A DNA stretch of 64,000 nt from Triatoma infestans (lineage: Eukaryota; Arthropoda; Insecta; Hemiptera; Reduviidae): assembly GCA_011037195.1 (NCBI GenBank), contig JAAEAF010014725.1, forward strand, positions 1-64,000, in the 5' to 3' direction. The notes under the pieces are model-generated. The model was not told where the DNA came from. It saw nothing but the letters and a program-made list of their open reading frames with translations, and searched no databases. A program made the translations under genes and the position numbers. This document shows, piece by piece, positions 22,790-32,935 of this stretch. Numbering within the stretch: position 1 is the first letter of the stretch; each line of letters begins with the position of its first letter.

Positions 22790-23230
22790 AACAGATAAAT
22801 TCGCCACATTCACATATATAGGAAGCCACACGTACAAACTCACAAATTTTTTCAAGAACCTGGGCATTAAGACATCCTTCCGAACAATCAACAAATTAGG
22901 CAACAAAATCCGCACTCGTACCGAGTTCACTCATGTGTATGACAGCAGTGGGGTTTACGAGTTGAAATGCCCAGACTGTGACCAACATTTACATGGGGCA
23001 GAAAAATCAAGGAACGATTTACCGAACATATCAGATCATACAAGTACAACAAAGTTGATTCAAATTATGCCAATCGCCTAAACACTAACAAACACAAACC
23101 CGATGACATCACGACCACAATGAAGCTAATACATTCTGGCTAGAAAGGACGACGACTTGACATAATAGAACAACTCGAAATATATAAACAGAAGACACAA
23201 AACTTAATAAACGAATAGACAAAATTTGCC
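22790..23230 (+). pseudogene. PLE ORF: linker and GIY-YIG endonuclease, broken
   Basis: Reads TFTYIGSHTYKLTNFFKNLG, then FRTINKLGNKI, then SSGVYELKCPDC. This is the V/I-Y-x-L-x-C entry of the PLE GIY-YIG domain with its cysteine pair. A frameshift follows. The next frame gives ERFTEHIRSYKYNK and NANRLNTNKH, ending in IEQLEIYKQKTQNLINE, the usual C-terminal end. At least two stops interrupt it. Confidence 0.8.
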
Positions 23231-23817
23231 AGTGAACCATTATTCAAAACACTCTTCCCACAATAGCAACAGAAACGCAATTATCAGTGCAAACATTATA
23301 CATGCACCAAATAGTTCTTACACAGATTTTAGTTTTAGGTTTAGTTTTAAATCTGCTAGTTATATATATATAAAAAAAAAAAAAAATGTGTGCGTATTTG
23401 GATGATGTATGATGTATGTGAATGTTGTGTAAAAAGGTGATATGTTGAGTGGAATACATAATAAAAAACTTAATTATAAAAAACCATATTTAGGTGTTTA
23501 GGTTTTAAATGATGTTAGTTTAAATCGTTATTTAATTTAATTTAAATTTATTTTATAATTTTATTTTGATTAGTTAATTGTAAAAGTAAATCTCCCTCCA
23601 ACAACAGAGTTTAAAAATTAGACCCCCACGTGTTGTTTCCATTGTAAGAAAAATTTGCCCTTTAACAACCCAAACACGTGTTTCCCATCCAGCTGACCAT
23701 ACCCCTTGACCTAGTTTAAGAGTTTAGTTTTTTAAATACAGTTAAAACAACACAGTCAGTGTGTAAACTAATTTGCTCTGTGCAGTCTGTGTTGTCACAC
23801 TGTCTGAAAAACGCATC

Positions 23818-23842
23818 CTGAAGATGGGCGAACACCCGAAAC
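23818..23842 (+). ncRNA. Hammerhead ribozyme core (PLE type I)
   Basis: CTGAAGA, stem GGGCG/CACCC closed by an AA-containing loop, then GAAACCGGTC. All core positions match CUGANGA...GAAAC. It is the inverted partner of the motif at 22338. Confidence 0.65.
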
Positions 23843-24018
23843 CGGTCGATGACCACAAAATGAAGCAGGCTACCACGGAAATGACTCGGAAGATTAAAAC
23901 TTGATTGACGTTTTCAAAATTCCATTATATTTTTTTTGGAAAATGATCCTTTGATTTTTTTTTTTAAACTTAGTAACTAATATATATATCAACCGAAGAC
24001 TCTCTTTAGGTAAAAAAA

Positions 24019-24836
24019 TCTGGTGTGAAACACTCACACAACTTTCTCTTACTCCAGTTCTCAAAATGATAATTGACAAATTTTATAGTTTGTGTACCAA
24101 ATTTAACTGAAAAACTGTTCAGTAAAAGCGCACTTCCGGTTTACTAATTTTCTTGAAACTCGGAATTTCAGCCATCTATTTATTTCTAACTAATTATGTT
24201 TGGATGATAGAATTGTATAATGAACTAGGATAGCACTTTGATGAAAATCTAACCCCACCCCTCCCCTAAAAGTGCTCTTAAAAGAAATTTCCCAGAGAAA
24301 TGTTTTAGATAAAAGTTGTAGATCTTTGCATGTTTAGTTTATATACGAAGTTTCAAAAAAATCGTCAAAGCCATTTTTGAGAAAATTGCGAAAAAGTGAA
24401 TAAATCATTTAGTAAAGTGGTAAAGTAAACGCACTTCCCGTTATCCGATTTTTTTCAAACTCAGAATTTCAACAACATATTTAATTCTAATTAACATTAT
24501 TTAGATGGCAGAATTGTCTAATAAATTGAAATAGCACTTTAGATGGAAACCTAACCCCACCCCCTCCCCCAAAAGTGCCCTTCAATGCATTTTCCCGGAG
24601 AAATGTTTCTAATAAAAGTTGTAGCTCTTTGTATGTGTGGTTGATGTTAAAGTTTAAAGAAAATCGTCGGAGCCATTTTTGAGAAAATCGCAAAAAAGTA
24701 AAAAATCCAACTAGTAAAGTGGTACTTCCGGTTGAGGAATTTTGACAGATAACGTAGTGTCAGATCCCACGGTGATACCTAAACGGAATATCAAGTTTCA
24801 ACTTTCTTTGGTTTTTCGTTTTTGAGCTATGCTGTT

Positions 24837-24876
<40 letters not shown>

Positions 24877-25004
24877 CAGACCATTTGCTAAAAACCACTT
24901 TTTTGGACTCAGGGGACCTCAAAACGGATATTTTTCTGTGAAAACTCGATATCGAAAATTTGACACGATTACAATACTTCCTCTTACTAGGAGTAAGAGA
25001 AAGT
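24019..25004 (-). repeat. HP1 repeat, full length
   Basis: Begins TCTGGTGTGAAACACTCACA (terminal hairpin GTGTGA/TCACAC) and ends CTCTTACTAGGAGTAAGAGA + AAGT (second terminal hairpin). Inside are two ~300 bp units, each with AGTTGTAG..CTTTG and GCCATTTTTGAGAAAAT, then the GGATCCCA/GATCCCACGGTGATACC block and an (AC)n tract (24852-24876). The flanks are A-rich. No ORF. Confidence 0.9.
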
Positions 25005-25219
25005 AAAAATGTGTAATGGTAGGCATACTAAACTGTCATTTGAATAGAATGTCCGTTACCGCCATCTATACAACATTAAAGACAACTATAATTTAATAAT
25101 AATTCTAATTTTTAAGAAAATTTATGTTAAGTGTGAAATTACCACTTTAAGTTGTGTGCCGTATTTGTTTGTATACCAAAACCAGATATTGTATTTTCTA
25201 TTAGTGTATTTGTTTTATT

Positions 25220-26254
25220 ACATATCTATTTATTTACTCTCTTTTACTGGTCAAAGAGGAAGTATTATTTTTATATTAAATTAAATATAATATGAATTAT
25301 GTAAATGAAATGAAAACAATATAGCTTTCTATTTGTTTAAAAAAAAAAAAAAATATAATTAGTTGATAAAAGAGTTTTATCATAACTAACAAATTATCAA
25401 TACTGTATTAATTTAAATATTAAATTATAGATAAGTTATTAAGTTTAAACATTGCCACTAGTGAAATTCCATTTTGATTTTTATTTAGTTTTATTATGTT
25501 GAAATAATATAGTTGTGTTCACTAAAGATATCACCGTTTAATGATTAACATTGTACACACAAATCTCTATCCATTGTTTATTGTTGACATATGAAATGAA
25601 TGTTTAATTAATAAGAAACTGTGTAAAGTAAACAATCGAAACTAAGAAATCAGTTATTGTTTTCTCTTATATCTCTAAGAGAAAATATTGTAGGTATATT
25701 ATTTCGACATTGGGAATAAATTACTTACGGTATTTTGAGTCTGTCAATCTTATTACTTCCTAGAGCTATAAGAAGGAATATTGTGATTGGTTCAAATTTT
25801 CGAAGCTATCTTATTTCACGGTTTTGTTGAAAACAATGTGGCGAGAAACACACACACATTCCTCTGACACTTTCTCTTACTCCTCTTAATACAGTTAGAT
25901 TAGATTGTTATAGGGGATTATTGCAATGAAAGATCTATTGTGCCCCACCCGGAGCCTTCTCCGAGCAATGCCCTCTATCTACAGAAAAGAAGTCTATAGA
26001 AAATCTAAGGTCAGCATGCTGGATTCAAGACCTCCGCGTTGCTAGTCCTGCGCGCTACTACTGCTAATCCGTTCCTTCTCCTTTGGCTTAGGCCAATTAA
26101 TTAGGGGCGGAGATCGTATTTTGTGTACTGTGTTTGTCTATGTCTGTCGAGTGTAGAGTGTATTGTGTGATGATCTAAGGAAGTGCATGGAGTACTGAGC
26201 TGTAGTAACCCGTAGGGTTGCTACTTCCCAAGTAATTTATGCAACAGATACCCC
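25220..26254 (-). repeat. Inverted duplication 1, right arm
   Basis: Reverse complement of 15054-16125, with a few substitutions and short indels (for example a longer A run near 25340). Unlike the left arm it keeps sequence beyond the SINE 5' end, including the 5' target duplication. Confidence 0.9.
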
Positions 26255-26262
26255 TTTTACGG
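25899..26262 (-). repeat. SINE family A copy with both target duplications
   Basis: Complete on the minus strand and bounded by CTCTTAATACAG at 25886-25898 and again at about 26264-26275 (12 bp direct duplication). The tail is AGATTAGATTG-type. The tRNA-like head has lost part of the B box. It is the same insertion as the one at 15041. Confidence 0.85.
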
Positions 26263-26394
26263 GCTCTTAATACAGTTATATATACAATGGAAAATTTTCT
26301 TTAAATTTGAAATTATGCTCATTTGTATTAACTACAGAGGTGGTGGGGTGGAAAGTGCTAACATCGGCAGATTGTAGAGAACCAATAAGAATAA

Positions 26395-26520
26395 AAACAT
26401 CTGGTATTTTAACCGGCATAGCATGCATATTCCTTTTGTTCCTGACCGATTTCGGATTTTCATACATCGCCAAAGTAAATTCACCAAGTTCGTGTAGATA
26501 GTGGTGGGTTATAAGGTTAT
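26395..26520 (-). mobile_element. PLE type II terminus, left partner
   Basis: Carries GCATGCATATTCC, CTGACCGATTTCGGATTTTC and GTAAATTCACCAAGTTCGTG, the inverse of 28020-28200. The sequence between the two was later split by element C. Confidence 0.7.
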
Positions 26521-26593
26521 AACGTTATGTTACTATGTGTTATGACACTATTTTCTAATGTATAATTAAAATTTATAATAATTCCATTTTGTC

Positions 26594-27947
26594 CTAATAG
26601 CGTGGGTGTATTTATTAGCGTAAGTGTATTTATTAGTATGAAAGTATTTATTGGCTTGGGTATTGGTTTTGTAGTGGTTCCAGCCAGCCGCTATCTGCAG
26701 GTCAAGAATCGCCGGCAAAACCCTTTCAAACAGGGGTCATTATACAGTCAAAAGAACCGCCGGCAAAACCCTTTCAAACAAGGGTCGATATACAGTCAAA
26801 AGAACCGCCGCAACACCTGGCCTGTATTTCCTTCATACAAGGGTCAATGTACACTCAAGAGGCTACCTGTCTTACCATCTGTCGCCACCCCGGCCACCGA
26901 CCTTCCCCCGAGGTCAATATATACTACGAGAAATATCTTAGTGTGGCACGTACTTACACATCAGCCGATGTGTGAGTGATGCAAATATAACGTTGCCCCA
27001 CTGGACGAGCGGATCAGTTACAAATCAGTTCACGACCAGTATACATCAGTTCACGTCAGTTCGAGTTATCAAGCAGTTAAGTTTCACACATCGCGAGCGC
27101 GTCCCTATTCAAGGTTTTAAACACTATTTCTTTAATATTTATTAATCATTTCATAATTCTTATATTCATTTACAATTGTGCATCTTAGTTTTCTATTTCA
27201 AAAAACTTTAAATTATTTGCTAAAATATAGTCTTATTTTCATAAATCAGTAGTACAGTAGTATTTCGAATAACAACTCTCTAACTAACAATCACTTACTC
27301 ATCACTCCAACTCCCGATACCAAGACATCTGATTCCAATACAGTTTGAATGATTTTAAGTTAGAATTTTATCTGGGGGGTGCAAAGAATTTTTTATAGAA
27401 GTACTTCACCCCCCAATTCTAGTCTATTTAGTTATATCTTACTAGTTTATTTAGTTCATTTTAGAGGGTGGTGGAACCTTTAAAAGAGTACTCCACCTAC
27501 ATCAGAAGCAAATAACCCTTTTATATAACTTTTAGTGGTGATGATGTGGAAAATATCGTTTGCAGGTCATGCAAACACAATAGTATATAGATTTTATATC
27601 AAGTTAATACGTGATAGTTGAAATAAGTAAAATTGAGGCAAAACAAAGTGAGGCTGGGGGTGGCTATAATCCTACCATTCTGGTATCCTCCCTTAGGTGA
27701 GAAAGGAAGAGGATGGCGTCACGCGTCATTGTCAGCTCTCCTCTCCCCCTCCAATCGACTGGCTTCGATAGCTAAAGTGAGGAGGAGATGGCAGTCATGC
27801 TACAGTATCCCCTGATTCCATGCGACTTCTAATGGAAGCTGCGATGGATATCGTGTTGAGAAAGAAAGCGCCATCCCAGCTCGAGTAGTCCTAAATAACT
27901 ACTTCGGCGCTAATGACCTAAATTGTCGATGCGCAAAAAAAAAAAAA
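26594..27947 (+). mobile_element. Element C, long poly(A) retroposon
   Basis: Flanked by an 11 bp direct duplication TCCATTTTGTC (26583-26593 and 27948-27958) and ending in a run of 13 A residues, so it was inserted by target-primed reverse transcription. The 5' part has short tandem units (GTGTATTTATTAGCGT). The 3' part ends in CGGCGCTAATGACC..GTCGATGCGC. A solo LTR splits it. Two more copies lie at 57789-58540 and, diverged, 54934-55225. No protein motif is seen. It may be a deleted LINE or a long SINE. Confidence 0.8.
26670..27342 (+). mobile_element. Solo LTR inside element C
   Basis: Starts TGTAGTGG and ends CCAATACA (TG...CA ends), flanked by the 4 bp duplication GTTT (26666-26669, 27343-27346). 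The copy of element C at 58.4 kb lacks the insertion. A 4 bp duplication fits Gypsy-type LTR elements. Internal features: two 48-51 base tandem units (CGCCGGCAAAACCCTTTCAA) and a short hairpin ACACATC..GATGTGT. Similar to 48346-49010. Confidence 0.75.
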
Positions 27948-28019
27948 TCCATTTTGTCATTAAACACACACACATAGTAACATAAACATAACCTTATAAC
28001 CTTCCGCACATATATACAA

Positions 28020-28200
28020 CCAACAAACCAATAAATGTGAGTGTAACAGAAACATTAAGATGAAGTGAAATCTCTATACGAAATTGGTGAATTTGCTCTG
28101 ACGATGGATGAAAATCCGAAACCGGTCAGCAACAAATGGAATATGCATGCTACGACGGATGAAATACCAGATGAAATACCAGCATTGCAGACCCATCCAC
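28020..28200 (+). mobile_element. PLE type II terminus, right partner
   Basis: Plus-strand counterpart of 26395-26520, with GTAACAGAAACATTAAGATG, the hammerhead core and ATGCATGCTACGACGGATG. It lies downstream of element C. Confidence 0.75.
28098..28122 (+). ncRNA. Hammerhead ribozyme core (PLE type II)
   Basis: CTGACGA, stem GGAT with AAAATCC, GAAACCGGTCAG. It keeps the full CUGANGA and GAAA core and is the best type II copy here. Confidence 0.65.
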
Positions 28201-28624
28201 ATAATACATCAAGAACAAAAAACATTTGCATTTTAACGTCTCAGATTCCACAGAATCATCTTAAAAAAACAGTTGTTTCAGAAAAATGTTTCAAATAAAT
28301 GTGATACGTTTTTTTTATCTATGCAGCAAGCAATTCCAAAAAGTTAAAAAAAAAAAAACTGCGTCTTTAAAATCGCACTTCCTGTTAATTGGATTCTTAT
28401 CAAATTTGGAATCTATGTTTGGATCCAGCAATGCTTCATGATATCTGAGATTGGTGAGTTAAAGCAAGCATTTTTTTTTTCATTTTTTTTTCTTTGATTT
28501 GGAGCGGTTTCAGATTTTCTTCCATCCTTGTTCAAGAAGCAGAAACTACATAATCTATTGTGAACTACTCTGACGAATTAAAGGATAAGTCGCTGACGTA
28601 CATAGCCTCAAATATAAATAATTT

Positions 28625-29108
28625 TTAGCTGCCCCTTACTTCTGCTAAGAGGAAGTAAGTATTAAGTTCGTATCAAATTTTCGAAATTAAGACTTCACCG
28701 GAACTACAAGTTTTGAGGGGCTCTTAAATACGAATGGTGTTCAAGCGAATGATCTGTAAGTATGTATGTGTGTGTTTGTGAACAAAATACCTCAAAAACG
28801 AAAATTCTTAGGAAGTTTAAACTTGATATTTTGTACGAATTACCGCATCAGACAAAAAATATTTAAGGTCAAATTCTATAAACCGAATATATGCGACCTT
28901 ACTAAATCTATCAATCTATCAACCTTACTAAATTATTATTATTTTTTTTTTTTATACTTCGCAGACTGTCTTCCTACATAATTGCCTATCATTTTTTAAT
29001 TTTAAACATTTCACCAGGAAATTGATTTTTTTTGGAGGGGGGGCGCTTCTGGGATAGTAGCTAGAGTACCACTTCAGTAAAATGTATAGTTCCGCTATTT
29101 AAATAATA
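28625..29108 (+). repeat. HP1 repeat, old copy cut by a Helitron
   Basis: Starts with the GCTAAGAGGAAGT hairpin half and runs through the CTTCACCGGAAC, GTATGTATGTGTGTGT and CTCAAAAACG blocks to TTTAAATAATATTAAGTAT. It stops at 29108 where the Helitron begins. HP1-like sequence resumes at about 30980. Confidence 0.65.
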
Positions 29109-29230
29109 TTAAGTATAACTAGCTAAACACGGCCACGCTTCGCTGTGGCTCAGTCTGATTTTAACTATTAGGGAAGTAAATAGAAGTATGATAGTTAACA
29201 TAGATTCAGCAAGAAAACACATCATTCAAT

Positions 29231-30660
29231 TTAATACCCTACTTTGCGTTGCTGTGAACTGAAAGGAAAGAAAGAAAAAATGTTTTTAACTGAAAGTCTT
29301 TTTTTTATTGTAAAGCTAGTGAATAGACTGCATTTTTTTTTATCCGTTTTCTGCATAAATATAAAGATCAGATGGTTTATCGACTCTGGAGCATGGGACA
29401 TATAATTGCCCATGAGAGAAGCATTCGTTTTCTAAATTCAAACCGCATATTGCAAAGTTTGTCCTTGATGCTTATCAATAAAGCATTGATAGTCTCAGCG
29501 AACGCAAGGCATATTGGAAATTGAAGTCGTTTATTAACTCGAACGCCATATCTGTCGGTATGGGTGGTATTCGTGAAGGTAGTACGTCTTCTTTCTTTTT
29601 ATGAGGTCCAATGAGAATTGTTGCTTTAATTAGATTATTCATCAATTTTTACTTTCTCTTACTCCTAGTAAGAGGAAGTATTGGAATCGTGTCAATTTTT
29701 CGATATCGAGTTTTCACCGGAAATATCCTTTGAGATTCCCTGAGTCCAAAAAGTGGGTTTTTAGCAATGGTCTGTGTGTGTTTGTGTATGTATGTGAACA
29801 GCATAGCTCAAAAACGAAAAACCGTAGAAAGTTGAAACTTGATATTCCGTTTAGGTATCACCATGGCATCTGACGTGGGTCATCTGTCAAAATTCCTCAA
29901 CCGGAAGTACCACTTTACTAGTTGTTTTTTTTTACTTTTTTGCATTTTTCTCAAAAATGGCTCCGACGATTTTCTTGAAACTTCCTGTACATACAAAGAG
30001 CTACAACTTTTATTTAAAACATTTCTCTGGGAAAATTCATATAAGTGCACTTTTGGAGGCGGTGTGGGGTTACAGCTTCTTCTAAAGTGGTATCATAGTT
30101 GACTAAAAAATTCTACCATCCAAACAAAATTAATTAGAAATAAATAGATGGCCAAAATTCCGAGTTTTAGGAAAATTAGTAAACCGGAAGTGCGCTTTTC
30201 ACTGAAAAGTTTTTTCAGTTTTTGACGAATTTCATTAAATTTGGTACACAAACCGATTAAATTGACATTAAATTTGTCAAATTATAATTTTGAGGACTGG
30301 AGTAAGAGAAAGTTGTGTGAGTGTTTCACACCAGATTTTTTAACTACTAATTGTGTACTATTGCATAACTTTGGCTGATTGATGTTTCGGAGTAACGTAA
30401 TTGGCACTCCAATTTTCAAATTTAGAATGTGTGGCGGTAATCCGGGAACATCGAGTGAATTAAGAAATTCCGTTGGAAAATTCACAACTTCATTTTGGTC
30501 CATCACGGAGTGTCAATGGATTTGTATGTCACTGTTTCACCTGCGATTCTGTTTAGAATGATGTTGTTCATATGACGTCGACATTTTTAGCCGCTAGAAT
30601 GACTCTTCCGCTTAATCGTGCGTGATTTTTGATAATTTGTTTTGATGTTTTGGAATACCT
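29231..30660 (-). pseudogene. Helitron helicase C-terminal fragments
   Basis: Upstream part (30280-30660): [55 protein letters not shown], up to LVVKK. It is then cut by HP1. The downstream part resumes at LMNNLIKATILIG (about 29650 leftwards), RIPPIPTDMAFE, SHGQLYVPCSRV and ends in a decayed tail. The join LVVKK / LMNN is exactly where HP1 inserted, so the reading frame dates HP1 as later. Confidence 0.8.
29651..30335 (+). repeat. HP1 repeat, one-unit version
   Basis: Both terminal hairpins are present (ACTTTCTCTTACTCCTAGTA.. and GTGTGAGTGTTTCACACCAG), but the length is 685 bp because only one ~300 bp internal unit is present, against two in the ~985-1007 bp copies. Confidence 0.9.
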
Positions 30661-30979
30661 TGTCTACTAATACTGCGCGAGACTGGTTTGAGGTACTTCG
30701 AGACTGGTGGTGGTGGTGAGAGGTACTTATAAGTAGTTGAGAAAGAGGTTCAAAGAGCGCGCCATGTTCGCAACGCGTCTGCGTCTGTCTATTTCTGCCA
30801 ACCTCGCGAAACGCTTGGAATTTCTCGTTTCCGTGGGAACTTTGGAATAAAAAGTATATATAAACACTCTTATATAGGAAATGGAACGTTGTGTGAAAAT
30901 TTCAAGTCAATCAATCGACTACTTTTCGAGTTTTGCGGATGCAAACATACGGATGCTGAATTTTTATATATATAGATAG

Positions 30980-31570
30980 AAGCATTGCTAGGATTCCAAA
31001 TTTGAATAAAATCATTTTATCGCAAGTGCGACTTTACAGAATAGGTTTTTCGGATATCGAGTTTTCACCGAAAAAACACATTTTGAGGTTCCCTGAGTCC
31101 AAAAAAGTAGTTTTTAGCTAACGGCCTGTTTGTGTGTGTATTTTGTGAACAGCATAGTTCAAAAATGAAAACTTGCAGAACGTTCAAACTTGATATTCCA
31201 TCTGGATATCACCATAGGTCCGACAGTATGGTGAAAATCTCAACCGGAAATACCACTTTACTGAATGTTTTTATTTTTTTGCGATTTTCTCAAAAATGGC
31301 TCCGACGATTTTCTTTAAACTTGGTATATCAACTACACATACAAAGAGCTACAATTTTTATTTGCAACATTTTTCCGGGCAAATGCATTTAAGGGCATTT
31401 TTAAGGGGGGTTAGGTTGGGGGTTGGGTTGTCTTCTAAAGTGTCATTTCAGTTTATTCTATACGCAATTCTATCATCTAAATAATATTTATTAGAATTAA
31501 ATATGTTGTTGAAATTCTGAATTTGAAGAAAATCAGGATGACTGGATGTGCGTTTTTAACTGAAAAGTAA
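30980..31570 (+). repeat. HP1 repeat remnants in tandem
   Basis: First about 70 bases continuing the HP1 copy interrupted by the Helitron (CCAAATTTGAATAAAATC..GCAAGTGCG). From 31050 a second partial HP1 copy starts inside the GATATCGAGTTTTCACC block and runs to GATGTGCGTTTTTAACTG. Neither has its far end. Confidence 0.7.
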
Positions 31571-31768
31571 TTTATGGTATTGTGATGGATGCCAGAAATA
31601 TATTTTATTTGAAAAATATTATTTCAAGAATATCCTAACATTCGCTGGCAAAAAAGGTACATCCAGGTAGAAGACTACAGTTACAGAAAGAGTTCAAAGG
31701 ACCTGGTTAGCTTTGTCTTTTCCATCCCTTCTCACAGGGGAAGATTTGTACTAATAAGAGAAGGCATT

Positions 31769-31918
31769 CTTTCAAGACAGTCTATATTTTACTTTCAAAG
31801 AAGAACAGTCTGAACTAGACATTCTACCAGTAAACATCACTGCCAGTTTAAGCGTTAACCTTAAGTAAAAATCAATCTAACTAGTTTCCACAATACATGA
31901 ATAAGTTTATACATTCAT
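31769..31918 (+). repeat. 150 bp segment, donor-like copy
   Basis: Almost identical to 33943-34091, which forms the 5' end of a LINE insertion. Here it is not followed by LINE coding sequence. No ORF. Confidence 0.85.
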
Positions 31919-31970
31919 TGCAAATAACTTGGTAATTATTATTTTAATAGAATATATTTATTGTTAACAG

Positions 31971-32161
31971 GGGGCGGTAGTTGGTGTAGTGGTTATGAGC
32001 ATGGACTTGTAAATGGGAGGTCCTCAGTTCGAGTCCAGCGTATAGCTGCTCAATTTTATATTCGTTTACAAAATGTTAATGGTGCTTCCGCCCCCGTCCA
32101 CGACACCTAATTTGGTAGTTGGACGTTAAGCCCGCCTGAATAAATAGGCATTACTTTACTT
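31971..32161 (+). repeat. SINE family D, complete, 13 bp target duplication
   Basis: Flanked by TTATTGTTAACAG at 31958-31970 and 32162-32174. The head has A box TTGGTGTAGTGG and B box GTTCGAGTCC. The loop around TTGTAAA would give a GTA anticodon, so a tyrosine tRNA origin is possible. The body GTCCACGACACC and TAGTTGGACGTTAAGC leads to an ACTTTACTTT end. Not a functional tRNA. Confidence 0.9.
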
Positions 32162-32391
32162 TTATTGTTAACAGTGGTGATTTCTTGATTATTTCTAATA
32201 CTTCTATCTCAAATGTACGTATAAGCCCTTTATTAGACCGCTCACGTCACAACTACTACCACTATAAACAATACACCATCACCAACCACATTTCAGTATT
32301 CAAATCGTCAGGATTTAAAATTATAATGAGGTGTTTGTACGGCAAATGACCAGAGGAGTTTTTAAAGAAAAAGAATTCTTTGTTGCTCTAC

Positions 32392-32421
32392 GTTTCAGGT
32401 ACCATTGGTGCCCTTCTTCAG
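32392..32421 (-). ncRNA. Hammerhead-like core, type III left
   Basis: Minus strand CTGAAGA, stem GGGCACC..GGTACCT, GAAACGTAG. One mismatch in stem II. Confidence 0.5.
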
Positions 32422-32543
32422 GTGCTCTTTAGAGTAGGAGAGAACGAGGGGAGGGTACGTTGAGATTGAAATTTTTATTTGAAAATGATATTTTTCAATC
32501 TCAACGTTCTCAACGCGCACTCCCTTCCTACTCTAAAGGGCAC

Positions 32544-32573
32544 CTGAAGAAGGGCACCAATAGTACCCGAAAC
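32544..32573 (+). ncRNA. Hammerhead-like core, type III right
   Basis: CTGAAGA, stem II GGGCACC..GTACCC, GAAACGTAGGG. The core positions agree with CUGANGA...GAAAC. Confidence 0.55.
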
Positions 32574-32649
32574 GTAGGGCAACAAAGAATTCTTTTACTT
32601 TAAAAACTCCTCTGGCCATTGCCGTTACAAACACCTCATTATAATTTTG

Positions 32650-32935
32650 AATGTTTTGCTATTTTTCTAGAACGGCTTGAACGATTTTCTTCAAACTAAA
32701 TTTGGTAAACTACACATATAAAAAGCTACAACTTTTATTATTTGAAACATTTTTCCCGGGTAAATTCATTTAAGGGAGGGTTTTTGGGGGAGAGTTGGGG
32801 ATTATGTTTGCCCCTAAAATGCTATCCTATTTAAATGAATTGATTGCCAAAATTCCGCGATCCAAATTCCAATTTCCTGGAATAACTAATTTGAATTAAA
32901 GTTGTCTGAGTGTTTCACACCAGAATATTATTATT
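32650..32935 (+). repeat. HP1 repeat, 3' half
   Basis: One diverged unit (GCTACAACTTTTATT, TTTTTCCCGGGTAAATTC) and the terminal AGTTGTCTGAGTGTTTCACA hairpin. Confidence 0.7.

Larger units (their letters stand above)
22255..23890 (+). mobile_element. Penelope-like element with inverted termini
   Basis: The ends 22255-22560 and 23580-23890 are inverted copies of one terminal repeat (CACGTGTTTGGGTTGTTAAAGG, CAGTCAGTGTGTAAAC, GCACAGAGCAAA and a hammerhead-like core). Between them lies plus-strand endonuclease coding sequence of the PLE family. Most of the reverse transcriptase is missing. Confidence 0.8.
29109..30976 (-). mobile_element. Helitron, minus strand, with nested HP1
   Basis: Both ends are recognisable on the minus strand. 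The 5' end is TCTATATATATAAAAATTC at 30976 leftwards. The 3' end has the hairpin GCCACAGCGAAGCGTGGC (29121-29139 region), then ~8 bases, then CTAG (29109-29112). This is standard Helitron architecture. It encodes only C-terminal helicase fragments, so the element is internally deleted. A younger HP1 copy sits inside it. Confidence 0.85.
32325..32640. repeat. Inverted pair of PLE-like termini (type III)
   Basis: Arms of about 120-130 bp (32325-32445 and 32515-32640) are inverted copies: GAGGTGTTTGTA..GGCAA/ATGACCAGAGGAG, AAGAATTCTTTGTTG, then a ribozyme-like core and CTCTTTAGAGTAGG. The spacer contains a second small inverted pair (GTTGAGATTGAAA / TTTCAATCTCAAC). Confidence 0.75.

Noticed and set aside
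24019..25004. HP1 as an ordinary Helitron
   Set aside because: It lacks a CTRR 3' end and no T-A insertion pattern is clear. A Helentron-like origin is kept only as a hypothesis.
26710..26860. Short repeats resembling a CRISPR array
   Set aside because: Only two to three units of ~50 bases without distinct spacers, inside an LTR in a eukaryotic sequence.
26602..26979. 125-residue open frame
   Set aside because: It runs across the element C/solo LTR border and through tandem LTR units. It has no domain features.
31975..32045. Apparent tRNA gene
   Set aside because: It is bounded by 13 bp target duplications and repeated at 17.7 kb, so it is a SINE head.
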